Source: Pluralibacter gergoviae ATCC 33028 = NBRC 105706 (GTDB lineage Bacteria > Pseudomonadota > Gammaproteobacteria > Enterobacterales > Enterobacteriaceae). Taken from it: a stretch of DNA of 64,000 bases. The position numbers and the translations under genes are program-made. The stretch covers positions 248,001 to 312,000 of the forward strand of contig NZ_BCZS01000002.1 in assembly GCF_001598855.1 (NCBI RefSeq), in the 5' to 3' direction. The notes below the pieces were generated by a model, which worked only from the letters and a program-made list of their open reading frames with translations, did not search any database and was not told where the DNA came from. The stretch's first letter is position 1. Every line of letters begins with the position of its first letter. This document shows, piece by piece, positions 8,063 through 16,689 of the stretch.

Positions 8063-9793
8063 ATGACGACTGACTCCCTGAATCCTGACGTGATTTATCA
8101 CAGCGGCAAAATCTATACGGCGGACAAGCGCGACAGCTTCTGTGAAGCAATTGCGATTACGCAGGGCTTTATCACGGCGACGGGCAGCAGCGAGGCGCTG
8201 CTCGGACTTGCGGGAAGCCACACGGAGGTGATTGATCTGGAGGGGCGGGTAGTGCTGCCCGGCCTTATCGACAGCCACATGCACCCGTTCTGGGGCGGCA
8301 AGCAGCTACGCGGCTGCAACCTCAACTACGCGGCGCTGACCGTGGAAGAGACGCTGGCGATTATCCAGAAGCATCTCGATGACGATCCGCTCAAGGAAGA
8401 GGACGACTGGCTCCCGGTGCGCGCCTGGCAGCGCCAGGGCATGGTGCCCGCCGGGGCCGACATGAGCCGCGACCTGCTCGATACCCTCAATACCCGCCGC
8501 CCGGTGGTGCTCTTTTCCAACGACTGCCACACCCTGGCGGGCAACAGCCGGGCGCTGGAGATGCTGGGTATCGACGAAAATACGCCGCCGCCGGCGGACG
8601 GTAAAATTGGCCGCGACGAAAGCGGCCGCCTGAACGGCATTATTGAAGACGCCCCGGCGATGCGCGCCTTCGACAGCATTCCGACCGGTACGCCGGAGCA
8701 GTGCGTGCTGATCGCCCGCCACGTGCAGAAAGTGCTCAACCAGCAGGGCGTCACCACGGTGATGGACACCCGCGTCTACGACGAGCAGCTGATTGCCTTT
8801 GCCGCCCTGCGCGATCGCGGCGAGCTGACCCTGCGGATGTGCGGCGCGCGCGAAATCACTCCGGACAGCGTGGCCGGCCCGCAGGACGCCGCCCGGGCGA
8901 TGGACGAGATCGTCGCCTTTAACCAGCGCTGGAACGACCCGCAGTGGACGCCCGCGCCGGGCTTCGGCCTCAGCCACGTCAAGTTCTTCGTGGACGGCGT
9001 GCTGCAGCCGCCAACCATGACCGCCGCCCTGCTGCAGCCCTACCGCAAAAATCGCGGCAGCCACGACGCGCCGGACTGGCAGCAGAGCGACAGCTGCGGA
9101 GATCTTTACTTCACCACCGAGGTGTTCAACGCCCTGATCGACGAGTGCGGCCGCCGCGGCGTGCATCCGCACATGCACACCGTCGGCGACGGCGCTATCG
9201 AGGTGACGCTTGATGCCCTGGCGCAGATGCGCCAGCGCTATCCGGGCAAAGACGTCCGCCCGGGCCTGGCCCACAACGAGCTGGCGGCGGCCCACCAGTA
9301 CGCCCGCTTTGCCGAACTGGACGCCACGGCGGTGCTCTCCTACCAGTGGGCCGGCCTGCCGGGCGTGCTGATTAGCGAAGAGCGCGAGATGCTTGGCGAA
9401 GATCGCTTCCCGCACCTCGAACCGCAGGGGCGCTTCCTCGACGCCGGGGCGCGGCTGGCCTACGGCAGCGACTGGCCGATTGACCGCCTCGATGAATGGT
9501 ACAACCTGCAGGTGGCGATGACCCGCCGCGCCTGGGACGCCGACGGCCAGCCCGCCGGGCCGCGTCTGGACAACGACCGCAACCTGACGCTGATTGAAGT
9601 GCTGCGCTCGGCGACCATCGACGCCGCCTTTATGATCGCCCGCGACCGCGAGGTCGGCTCCCTGGAGCCGGGCAAGCTGGCGGACCTTATCGTGCTGCGC
9701 GACGATATCTTCAGCCATCCGCCGGAAACCCTGTTCAGAACCCGGGTGATGCGCACGGTGATTGGCGGCAAAGTCGTCTGGCAGGACGCATAA
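8063..9793 (+). CDS. YtcJ-type amidohydrolase
   Basis: A 576-residue cytoplasmic metal-dependent hydrolase of the amidohydrolase superfamily, YtcJ/NfdA branch. The N-terminal beta-sandwich (VIYHSGKIYTADK) leads to the metal motif LPGLIDSHMHPFWGG, an HVKFFVDGVLQ block, MHTVGDGAIE and YGSDWPID, with the composite sandwich completed at the C-terminus (GSLEPGKLADLIVL). Family members hydrolyse N-formyl or N-acyl amides and related bonds; the substrate cannot be read here. Co-directional with an APC permease and an acetyltransferase, which suggests a small uptake-and-breakdown cassette for an acylated amine or amino acid. Confidence 0.85.
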   Translation: MTTDSLNPDVIYHSGKIYTADKRDSFCEAIAITQGFITATGSSEALLGLAGSHTEVIDLEGRVVLPGLIDSHMHPFWGGKQLRGCNLNYAALTVEETLAIIQKHLDDDPLKEEDDWLPVRAWQRQGMVPAGADMSRDLLDTLNTRRPVVLFSNDCHTLAGNSRALEMLGIDENTPPPADGKIGRDESGRLNGIIEDAPAMRAFDSIPTGTPEQCVLIARHVQKVLNQQGVTTVMDTRVYDEQLIAFAALRDRGELTLRMCGAREITPDSVAGPQDAARAMDEIVAFNQRWNDPQWTPAPGFGLSHVKFFVDGVLQPPTMTAALLQPYRKNRGSHDAPDWQQSDSCGDLYFTTEVFNALIDECGRRGVHPHMHTVGDGAIEVTLDALAQMRQRYPGKDVRPGLAHNELAAAHQYARFAELDATAVLSYQWAGLPGVLISEEREMLGEDRFPHLEPQGRFLDAGARLAYGSDWPIDRLDEWYNLQVAMTRRAWDADGQPAGPRLDNDRNLTLIEVLRSATIDAAFMIARDREVGSLEPGKLADLIVLRDDIFSHPPETLFRTRVMRTVIGGKVVWQDA

Positions 9794-9798
9794 CCCGC

Positions 9799-9818
9799 AG
9801 CGGCCCGCGCGGGCCGCT
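9799..9818 (+). terminator. GC-rich palindrome after the amidohydrolase gene
   Basis: AGCGGCCCGC/GCGGGCCGCT is a perfect 20-bp inverted repeat followed by TTTACTT; a weak intrinsic terminator, or an attenuating hairpin if the downstream permease is in the same transcript. Confidence 0.6.
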
Positions 9819-9969
9819 TTACTTATCAGGAGACGCGCACTACCGGCAGGGATATAAGGCCAGAATGGGAGCGCCGTTTTGCTTTCCAAACCCCCGCCCG
9901 TATGCAAAAATCCGCCCTCTTTTTTCGCGTTTAACGGTGCCACAGATTGCGCCAGGAGATGATACGGGA

Positions 9970-11313
9970 ATGCCGCAAACACTGCAGTTAAGAAGAGTGC
10001 TTAAAACCCCCGCGCTGGTCGCGTTCGGGCTGGCCTATATGGTGCCGCTTGGCGTCTTTACCACCTACGGCCAGGTGACCGTCCTCAGTGAAGGACATCT
10101 GCCGATTGCCTACCTTGTCACCATTGTGACGATCCTGTTTACCGCCCTGAGCTACTGCCGGATGGCCAGCGCCCTGCCGCTGGCGGGATCGGCTTACTCC
10201 TACGTGCAGCGCAGCTTCGGCGGTAAAATGGGCTTTCTGGTCGGCTGGGCGCAGATCCTTGACTATCTGTTTCTGCCGATCCTCAACTATCTGGTTTTAG
10301 GTATTTTCCTGCATGAGGCATTTCCGGCCATTCCGGCGCCGGTATTCGTGCTGGCCTCGATTCTTTCCGTCAGCTTCCTCAACGTTATCGGCGTGCGGCT
10401 GCTGACCTCGGTGAACTTTACCCTGATTGCCGCCCAGCTGGTGTTTATCGTGCTGTTTATCGCGCTCTCCTTCAGCCACGCGGATCTCAGCCCGGAAGCG
10501 CTGATGCGCCCGCTGATGGTCAACGGCAGCCACCTCGGCGGCCTGCTGGCCGGCGCGGCGGTACTGTGCCTGGCCTTCCTCGGCTTCGACGCCATCGCCA
10601 CCATGGCCGAAGAAGCCGATGATGCGAAGCGCACGCTGCCGAAGGCGATCATCATCACCGTCCTGCTGGCGGGGGTTATCTTTATCGCCGTCTCCTACGC
10701 CGCGCACCTGATCTACCCGGACTGGCGGGCGCTGATCCCGGTGCAGGACACCGCCAGCCTGGTTGTCTCCGAGAAGGCGGGCGGCAAGTGGATGTACAAC
10801 TTCTTTATGGCCGCCTACCTGACCGGCGTCTACGCTTCGGCGATGACCGCCCAGACCGGCGTCTCGCGCATTTTTTACGCCATGGGCCGCGAGGGCGTGC
10901 TGCCGAAGAAGATTTTCTATCACCTGCACCCGCGCTTTCGCACCCCGAACCGGGCGATTATCTTCGTGGCGCTTATCTCCCTGACCGCCCTTGAGCTGAA
11001 CCTCGATCTGGTGGTGTCGATGATTAGCTTCGGCGCGCTGGTGGCCTTTACCTTCGTTAACCTCAGCGTGATCAAACACTTCCTGATTAACGAGAAGCAG
11101 CGCGGCGGGGCGGCCCTTGTCCGCTACGGCCTGCTGCCGCTGATGGGCGTCGGCATGTCGGTGTGGCTGTGGACCAGCCTGGCAACGGATGCGCTGATTG
11201 TCGGCCTGGTGTGGCTGGCGGTCGGCGTTATCTGGCTGCTGGTAATGACCCGCGGCCTGAGCAGGCCGCTGCCGTCGGTGAAGCGCGACGACCTGTCGCA
11301 CCTGATTGATTGA
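9970..11313 (+). CDS. APC-family amino acid/polyamine permease (PlaP/PuuP-like)
   Basis: A 447-residue inner-membrane transporter with about 12 hydrophobic segments. The first helix block VAFGLAYMVPLGVFTTYGQV, the LAGSAYSYVQRSFGG loop, the AVLCLAFLGFDAIATMAEEADD block and FGALVAFTFVNLSVI resemble E. coli PlaP and PuuP, both putrescine importers, from memory. The ATG at 9970 follows AGGAGATG and gives the family's usual short cytoplasmic N-terminus; the longer in-frame ORF from 9865 is not conserved. Probably imports the substrate, or product, of the neighbouring amidohydrolase; the ligand is inference. Confidence 0.83.
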   Translation: MPQTLQLRRVLKTPALVAFGLAYMVPLGVFTTYGQVTVLSEGHLPIAYLVTIVTILFTALSYCRMASALPLAGSAYSYVQRSFGGKMGFLVGWAQILDYLFLPILNYLVLGIFLHEAFPAIPAPVFVLASILSVSFLNVIGVRLLTSVNFTLIAAQLVFIVLFIALSFSHADLSPEALMRPLMVNGSHLGGLLAGAAVLCLAFLGFDAIATMAEEADDAKRTLPKAIIITVLLAGVIFIAVSYAAHLIYPDWRALIPVQDTASLVVSEKAGGKWMYNFFMAAYLTGVYASAMTAQTGVSRIFYAMGREGVLPKKIFYHLHPRFRTPNRAIIFVALISLTALELNLDLVVSMISFGALVAFTFVNLSVIKHFLINEKQRGGAALVRYGLLPLMGVGMSVWLWTSLATDALIVGLVWLAVGVIWLLVMTRGLSRPLPSVKRDDLSHLID

Positions 11314-11320
11314 GGCGCCC

Positions 11321-11857
11321 ATGCTGACCAGCCAAAAAATCACCTCCGTGGATCAGGCGCTGTTTTCGCGCCTGGACAGCCTGTACGCTGCGGCGTTTCC
11401 GTGGCACGAGCAGCGCGAGCCGCGGGCCAAGCGCGCGGCGATGGCCGATGCGCACTACGCCCTCGAGGCGTGGTTTGACGGCGAACAGTTTGTCGGCCTC
11501 AGCGGCTGCTGGGTCTTCGACGGCTATCTCTACGTCGAGCACCTGGCGGTGGACGGCGCGCTGCGCTCGCAGGGCTACGGCAAGCGCCTGCTGGCGCAGA
11601 TCCTCAGCCGCGAGCCGGTAACGGTGCTGGAGATTGACCCGCTGACCACCGGGATTGCCCGCCGCCGCCTGCGCTTCTATGAATCGATGGGCTTCGTCGC
11701 CAATCCCTGGCCGCACGTGCACCCGGCCTATCACGCGCAGACCGCCGGGCACGCGCTGATTGTCCTGAGCTATCCGACGGCGCTGGACGCGAAGGCGTAC
11801 CGCCGCTTTAATGACGACCTGTGCGGGACGGTGATGCGGGGAGCGGCGGCGGACTGA
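11321..11857 (+). CDS. GNAT-family N-acetyltransferase
   Basis: A 178-residue acetyl-CoA-dependent acyltransferase. Motif A, the CoA pyrophosphate loop, is seen as HLAVDGALRSQGYGKRLLAQ near residues 73-92, followed by RRRLRFYESMGF of motif B. The ATG at 11321, 7 bases after the permease stop, is preferred to the upstream TTG. Tight coupling to the APC permease suggests a shared role, for example acetylating an imported or released amine, but the acceptor cannot be inferred. Confidence 0.82.
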   Translation: MLTSQKITSVDQALFSRLDSLYAAAFPWHEQREPRAKRAAMADAHYALEAWFDGEQFVGLSGCWVFDGYLYVEHLAVDGALRSQGYGKRLLAQILSREPVTVLEIDPLTTGIARRRLRFYESMGFVANPWPHVHPAYHAQTAGHALIVLSYPTALDAKAYRRFNDDLCGTVMRGAAAD

Positions 11858-11877
11858 GCCGCGCCCCCGGCGGCGGT

Positions 11878-12885
11878 CTACTGCGGCGGCAGGGCGTGCA
11901 GGATGCGCTGCGCCTGCGCCGCCGTTAGCGGGTAGTCAAAGAAGCGCTGATAGAAGTCGCGCGTCATTTTTACCATATCGACATCGGCAAACAGCGCCGG
12001 ATGCAGCACCTGCGCCGCCCACGGGACCTGCAGGGCGCTCTCCACGCCGTAGCGGTCCCAGGGGAAAACGCCCGCCGGATTAGCGAAGACCCTGTGCTGC
12101 TTCACCGCGCTGAGGCCGCTGAATAGCCCGGCGTAGGCCGAATGATCGAGGCTTCCGCAGCCTTCGCCGAGAATAATCACGTCCGGCTGCCAGAGCAGCA
12201 CCTTCTCCGGCGACACCTCCTTCATATTCCCCGTAATCCCGGCGGCGGCGTTGCGCCCGCCCGCGAGTCGGATCCAGGTATCAATCAGCGTTCCGCTGCC
12301 GTCGACCTTCAGCGGATTGAGCGACTGAATGTGCAGCACCCGGGGGCGGCTGTTCTCCGCCAGCCCGGCCGTTTTCTGTTCAACCAGGCGCAGGGTTGCG
12401 CTGAGATAGCGGTTATAGTCCGCCGCCCGCTCCCGCGCGCGCGGCGTGCCGAGCACCTGCGCCGTGGTGGTCATGTCGCGCATCAGGCCGGGGAAATCGG
12501 TAAACGACAGCGCGACCACCGGCAGCCCCGCCTGGCGGTAGCCCTCCGCCTGCGGATTGCCCCTGGCGACGAACACCACGTCCGCGTGCCGGGCGAGCAG
12601 CGCCTCGGCGCTGAACGCGGCGCCCTGGGCGTGCACGGCACTCTTAAGCTCCGGCGTGACCCGCGACATCCAGGGGCGGTCCTTCTCGCGGTTAACGGTG
12701 GCAATAATTTGCCCGCCGGCGCCGAGGGCGACCAGCAGCGAGTGGTGGGCGTACCATCCCTCGGCGATGCGCTGAATACTGTCGGGCAGGATAACCGACC
12801 GCCCGGCGTCATCCACCGCCCGGCGCGCGGCCAGGGCGGGAAGGGCAAGCCCGGCGCAGAGCAGCCAGGCGTAGCATTTTTTCAT
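11878..12885 (-). CDS. Periplasmic iron-siderophore/cobalamin-type binding protein
   Basis: A 335-residue protein with a Sec signal peptide (MKKCYAWLLCAGLALPALA) and the class III substrate-binding fold of FecB/BtuF/FhuD: RAVDDAGRSVILPDSIQRIAEGWYAHH, ARHADVVFVARG, LLWQPDVIILGEGCG. It should carry a metal chelate across the periplasm. The ATG at 12885 is chosen over an in-frame GTG at 12891 because GAGGGGGAG sits 5 bases before it. It is encoded 12 bases after the TonB receptor gene, so the two are co-transcribed. No ABC permease or ATPase genes accompany it. Confidence 0.85.
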   Translation of the reverse strand: MKKCYAWLLCAGLALPALAARRAVDDAGRSVILPDSIQRIAEGWYAHHSLLVALGAGGQIIATVNREKDRPWMSRVTPELKSAVHAQGAAFSAEALLARHADVVFVARGNPQAEGYRQAGLPVVALSFTDFPGLMRDMTTTAQVLGTPRARERAADYNRYLSATLRLVEQKTAGLAENSRPRVLHIQSLNPLKVDGSGTLIDTWIRLAGGRNAAAGITGNMKEVSPEKVLLWQPDVIILGEGCGSLDHSAYAGLFSGLSAVKQHRVFANPAGVFPWDRYGVESALQVPWAAQVLHPALFADVDMVKMTRDFYQRFFDYPLTAAQAQRILHALPPQ

Positions 12886-12897
12886 TTTCACTCCCCC

Positions 12898-15045
12898 TCA
12901 GAACTCAATGGTCATGGAGACCTGCGCCTGGCGCGGCGCGCCCAGTTGGGCGCTGGCCGCTCCCGTACCGGTGTAGCCGGTGAGCGCCCCGGGGACAATA
13001 TTGGTCCAGTAGTGGCGGTTGGTCAGATTGGTGACGTCAAAGCGCCAGGTGACCGGCGTCCGCGTGCCCGGCAGGGTGGTGCGGTAGCCGGTGCCGGCAT
13101 CCACGGTGGTGTAGCCGCCGACGGAGGTATCATTCCCGTTGTCGGTGTAGCGCTTGCCGGCGTAGTGGATATTGGTATCCAGATCCAGCCCCTGCACCTG
13201 CGGCAGGCTGTAGACTGCCAGCATATTGGCGGTATAGCGCGGCAGGCCGACCACCCGCTTGCCGCTGGCCGAGGCGTCGGCGGTGTTGTGCAGGCGGGCA
13301 TCGAGCCAGGTCACGCCGCCGAACAGGCGCAGATTATCGCTCACGCGGCCGTCCACCATCAGCTCCACGCCGCGGTTTTTCTGCTTGCCGTCTTCGGAAA
13401 AATTGCCGTCGTCCTGCACGTAGGCAAACGGGCGCTTCGCCCGGAACAGCGCGGCGGTAAGCAGCAGGTCGCGGTTAACGGCGTATTTAGCGCCGACTTC
13501 AATCTGCCTGCTGCGGTAGGGGTTAAGCACCTGACCGGCGTTGTGGGCGGTGGCCGGGGCGGTATCGCCCTGCTGCAGGCTGTCGGCGTAGGTGGTGTAG
13601 AGCATCAGGCTGTCGACGGGCCGGTACATCAGGCTGGCGGAGCCGCTGGCGCCGCTGTCGCGGGAGGCGCTGGCCCGCAGCCCTTTGTTAGTGGTGTTCG
13701 GCTTTTTGTTGGCGTAGTTGTTGACGTTAAAACGGTTTTCGCTACCCGAAAGCAGCAGGCTCCACTGCGGATTAAAGGTGAGCGTATCGCTCAGCAAAAA
13801 CGAATGCTGGGTGGTGGTCGCCGAGTGGAAGCGGTGCTTGAAGTTGGGGAAGTCCGGCTTGTTGTAGCGCGTGCGGTGGCCGAGCGAGCCTTCGCCGACC
13901 GTGTAGCTGCCGCCGTTGACCGGGTTGAAGTTCTGCCACACAAAGCCGCGCACGCCCATCGCCAGATCGTGGTGCAGCCCGCCGGTATCAACGCTGCCGG
14001 TCAGGTTCGCCATATAGCTGTTGATGGTAAAGCGGCTGGCGGCGGAGTTGGCGGTAGTGGTTTTATAGTTTCCGTCGTTATCCGTCAGCGTATTGGTCAT
14101 GGTCGTGGATTCGCGGTCGGCGATCTGGCGCAGAACGCCGATATCCAGCAGCCAGTTGCCGTCAAAATCGTGCTTCAGGTGGGCGATAGCGGTGGTCGTC
14201 TTATCGTCATTACCGGCGAACGACTGGGCGTATTTACGCTTCGTCGGGTTCAGCGATCCGGGAAAGTGGACGCCTTTGCCGAGGGCAAAGCTGGCGGGCA
14301 GGCCCCGGTCGTAGTAGCGATAGTGGCTAAAGTTGGTCTCCAGCACCGTGCTATCGGTGAGCTGGAAATCAAGCCCGAGATCGACCAGCCGGCGGCGCTT
14401 ATGGCTCCCGTGGGTGTAGCCGTGTCCCTCGTCGTTAAGCATATTGAGCCGGTACTTTACCCGGTCGCCGTCGTCCAGCGGGCCACCGATATCCATCGCC
14501 GCCAGCCCGCCGTTACCGGTGCTGCCGCCGCCGGTAAAGCGGTACAGGGGCGCATCCGTCGGGCGCTTCGAGACGAGGTTAAACATGCCTGCCGGATTCG
14601 CCGGGCCGTACATGGCGCTGCCGAGTCCGCTGAGCACCTCCACTTGCTGAAACTGTTCGGCCGCATATTCAGTGGTCGAGACGGCGTTCAGGCCGTCAAT
14701 CATACTGTTTTGTACCACGCTGCCCTGCATCCCCCGGGTCTGCGGGCGTACGCCGTCACCCTGCACCGAGGGCAAGTAGCGGTAGACGTCCTTCACGTTT
14801 CTGAGCTGCTGCTGTTCAATCAGCGAAGAAGAGACGGTCTGCACCGAGTAGGGCACGTCCGCGACGCTGCGCTTGCCGAGGTTACCGAGCGTGGCCTGCT
14901 TTTCTGCCGCCGGTGCTTCAGCGCCGCTGCCGGGGGGCGCGGCGGTAACGAGCATCGTGTCTTCAGCCTTCGCGCTGTGCGCGGCGCTCAGGCAAGGAAG
15001 TACCAGCAGCCCCAGCAGGGAGGCTTTTTTGTGAGTTGAGAACAT
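12898..15045 (-). CDS. TonB-dependent siderophore receptor
   Basis: A 715-residue outer-membrane receptor. An N-terminal signal peptide precedes the TonB box DTMLVTA. The plug domain runs to about residue 190 (SVADVPYSVQTVSS, YRYLPSVQGDGVRPQTRGMQGS, NPAGMFNLVSKRPT), followed by a 22-strand-type barrel ending in the outer-membrane signature …VSMTIEF with terminal Phe. The combination with a FecB-like binding protein points to uptake of a ferric siderophore; sequence alone does not name it. No convincing Fur box was found upstream. A 10-bp hairpin (15075-15099) lies in the leader. Confidence 0.9.
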   Translation of the reverse strand: MFSTHKKASLLGLLVLPCLSAAHSAKAEDTMLVTAAPPGSGAEAPAAEKQATLGNLGKRSVADVPYSVQTVSSSLIEQQQLRNVKDVYRYLPSVQGDGVRPQTRGMQGSVVQNSMIDGLNAVSTTEYAAEQFQQVEVLSGLGSAMYGPANPAGMFNLVSKRPTDAPLYRFTGGGSTGNGGLAAMDIGGPLDDGDRVKYRLNMLNDEGHGYTHGSHKRRRLVDLGLDFQLTDSTVLETNFSHYRYYDRGLPASFALGKGVHFPGSLNPTKRKYAQSFAGNDDKTTTAIAHLKHDFDGNWLLDIGVLRQIADRESTTMTNTLTDNDGNYKTTTANSAASRFTINSYMANLTGSVDTGGLHHDLAMGVRGFVWQNFNPVNGGSYTVGEGSLGHRTRYNKPDFPNFKHRFHSATTTQHSFLLSDTLTFNPQWSLLLSGSENRFNVNNYANKKPNTTNKGLRASASRDSGASGSASLMYRPVDSLMLYTTYADSLQQGDTAPATAHNAGQVLNPYRSRQIEVGAKYAVNRDLLLTAALFRAKRPFAYVQDDGNFSEDGKQKNRGVELMVDGRVSDNLRLFGGVTWLDARLHNTADASASGKRVVGLPRYTANMLAVYSLPQVQGLDLDTNIHYAGKRYTDNGNDTSVGGYTTVDAGTGYRTTLPGTRTPVTWRFDVTNLTNRHYWTNIVPGALTGYTGTGAASAQLGAPRQAQVSMTIEF

Positions 15046-15074
15046 AGTTTACGCGGATCTTATGGAGTCACCGG

Positions 15075-15099
15075 CGGCAGGCCCGGTCGGGGCCTGCCG
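15075..15099 (-). promoter_or_regulatory. Stem-loop in the TonB-receptor leader
   Basis: Perfect 10-bp arms CGGCAGGCCC and GGGCCTGCCG around the loop GGTCG, 30 bases upstream of the receptor start. No T-run follows, so it is more likely a leader structure than a terminator. Confidence 0.5.
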
Positions 15100-15208
15100 T
15101 CTCCCGCAGGGTAGTCAGAGTGGTAGCTTATTAGTATGACAAATACTCTAACACAATCGATATATAAGTATCTATATAACGAAGGGGGTAGATCGGACTA
15201 CGGCGTGG

Positions 15209-15253
15209 GGAAAATAGCGCCGCGCGCCCGGACGACGGGCAGAGCGGCGCGGC
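15209..15253 (-). terminator. Probable terminator of the DUF4432 gene
   Basis: Nested stem with outer arms GCGCCGC/GCGGCGC and inner GCCCG/CGGGC; on the minus strand it is followed by TATTTTCC. Confidence 0.6.
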
Positions 15254-15256
15254 GTG

Positions 15257-16465
15257 CTACTCTTTGGCGATCGGCGTTTCGTTCAGCTCAACCTGCTTAT
15301 CGCCCTGCAGGCCGCTGATTTTCTTCTCCACGTCCGCCACCTGCTTACTGTCGTGCAGCAGGGTATAGGTCAGATCGAAGCGGGTGCTCTCGCCCGGCTG
15401 CAGCTGCTTCACGCGCTTCTGCTCTCGTTCGATGGTGACCGGATAGGCGTAGCTGGTGCCCGGCTCGATGCCGGTCACGTAGCCCTGTTTGAGGGTGTCG
15501 GTGTTTTTCCACAGGGTCAGGACCGGCAGCTGGCGGGTATCAAATTCAATGGCCGCGCCCTTATCACCGGCTTTGTTGACGATGGCGGCCAGGGTTTTGT
15601 GGTCGCCGCCGGCGATGGGCCGGATGTTAAACACCATCTCATCGAAGCCTTTGGTTGGCCCGGCGTAGGTCTGCCACGTTTTCAGGCCCGCCTTCGCGTA
15701 GTCGTTGAACGGGCTGATGGCGGTCATCGGCGCGAGGAAGCGCGCGCCCTCTTCGAGGATCGGCGTGCTGAAGTTGCTGTGATAGATGATCTGGTAGTCG
15801 TGCGGATAGTCGGCATGGTTGGTCAGCACATCGTGCAGGCTGAAGCTGTTGCTGCCCGGCACGTAGCGCAGCTCGGTCATCGTCTGCAGGTCGGCCTTCT
15901 TGAAGGTGCTCTCTTTAATGAGCCCGCGAATGCGAATTTCGTGCGGTGCGGCGTCGGCTACTTCCACTTCCACCTGCGAGGCCGGGGTGTTGCCCGCTTT
16001 GCCGTGCAGGGTGTAGATCTGCCCGTCGGCGGTGACCGGGTGGCCGGTCCACTCGTAGCCGCAGCGCACCATCATTTCGTTGAAACCTTCCAGCCATCCG
16101 AGGCCGTTGCGGCTTTCAAGGTTAATAAACGCCGGGTTCACCACCTCTTTTACCGGCGAATCCCAGCCCATTCGCGAACCAAAACCTTCTACGTGCAGCA
16201 GGTTCATGCCCCGGGTCGGGCTGAGGGTAATCGTCAGGCCATTTTTACTGCTGATAGTGATAATTTTACTGCCTTCCTGCCTGCCGCCGTGGAGCACTTT
16301 CTGCTCGATGCTGAAGCTGTCGCCTTTCGCGTTCAGCTCCTGACTGTCAATTTTCCAGTTTCCTTTATCTACGCCGCTTTCAGCGCTGGTCAGCACCCAG
16401 GTTTTTGCCAGCGCAGGGCCGGAAACCAGCAGCGCGATGGCCGATAAAACTAACGCTTTTTTCAT
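15257..16465 (-). CDS. Secreted DUF4432 (aldose-1-epimerase-like) protein
   Basis: A 402-residue protein with a clear Sec signal peptide (MKKALVLSAIALLVSGPALA). The body looks like the galactose-mutarotase/DUF4432 superfamily: ITLSPTRGMNLLHVEGFGSRMGWDSPVKEVVNP, LEGFNEMMVRCGYEWTGHPV and SFSLHDVLTNHADYPHDYQIIYHSNF. Family members bind sugars; most I know are cytoplasmic, so periplasmic export is unusual. No sugar-catabolic gene is adjacent, being flanked by the TonB receptor and a broken regulator. Catalytic function is unproven; mutarotase-like sugar binding is inference from the fold. Confidence 0.75.
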   Translation of the reverse strand: MKKALVLSAIALLVSGPALAKTWVLTSAESGVDKGNWKIDSQELNAKGDSFSIEQKVLHGGRQEGSKIITISSKNGLTITLSPTRGMNLLHVEGFGSRMGWDSPVKEVVNPAFINLESRNGLGWLEGFNEMMVRCGYEWTGHPVTADGQIYTLHGKAGNTPASQVEVEVADAAPHEIRIRGLIKESTFKKADLQTMTELRYVPGSNSFSLHDVLTNHADYPHDYQIIYHSNFSTPILEEGARFLAPMTAISPFNDYAKAGLKTWQTYAGPTKGFDEMVFNIRPIAGGDHKTLAAIVNKAGDKGAAIEFDTRQLPVLTLWKNTDTLKQGYVTGIEPGTSYAYPVTIEREQKRVKQLQPGESTRFDLTYTLLHDSKQVADVEKKISGLQGDKQVELNETPIAKE

Positions 16466-16622
16466 TTTTCATTCCTTTTGCTGAAACGATTGTGTCGTTG
16501 GTAAAGGAAATCTAAATGTTAACAATTATGTAAAACGTGAGATGGCTCACCTGATGAGTAAACAGGCGTTTTTAAGCTATTAAATGTGACTTTTAAGTAG
16601 TTTTTGGTGAAAAAGTGGCTGA

Positions 16623-16647
16623 TGAGATCACCATTTATGTGATCTCA
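16623..16647. promoter_or_regulatory. Inverted repeat upstream of the DUF4432 gene
   Basis: TGAGATCAC and GTGATCTCA are perfect 9-bp arms around CATTTAT, in the AT-rich region 16466-16689 between the DUF4432 start and the pseudogene end. It could be an operator or a terminator-like hairpin; a CRP site was considered but half-site spacing is wrong. Confidence 0.5.
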
Positions 16648-16689
16648 CCAGTGAATAGGCTGAACGATTCAGCTAAAGGGGCGCCTTAA

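Noticed and set aside
8306-9982. 558-codon minus-strand frame across the amidohydrolase gene
   Set aside because: Shadow frame; the plus-strand protein carries all the amidohydrolase motifs.
12142-15039. 965-codon open frame on the plus strand, antisense to the binding-protein and TonB-receptor genes
   Set aside because: It mirrors high-GC third-position bias of the two real genes, its product has no signal peptide or recognisable domain, and both antisense genes have full family architecture.
15133-15147. AGTAT-N5-ATACT upstream of the TonB receptor as a Fur box
   Set aside because: It does not fit tandem GATAAT hexamers; noted only as a weak dyad.
16623-16647. Inverted repeat as a CRP site
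   Set aside because: GTGA and TCAC halves are not separated by six bases in the TGTGA-N6-TCACA arrangement.
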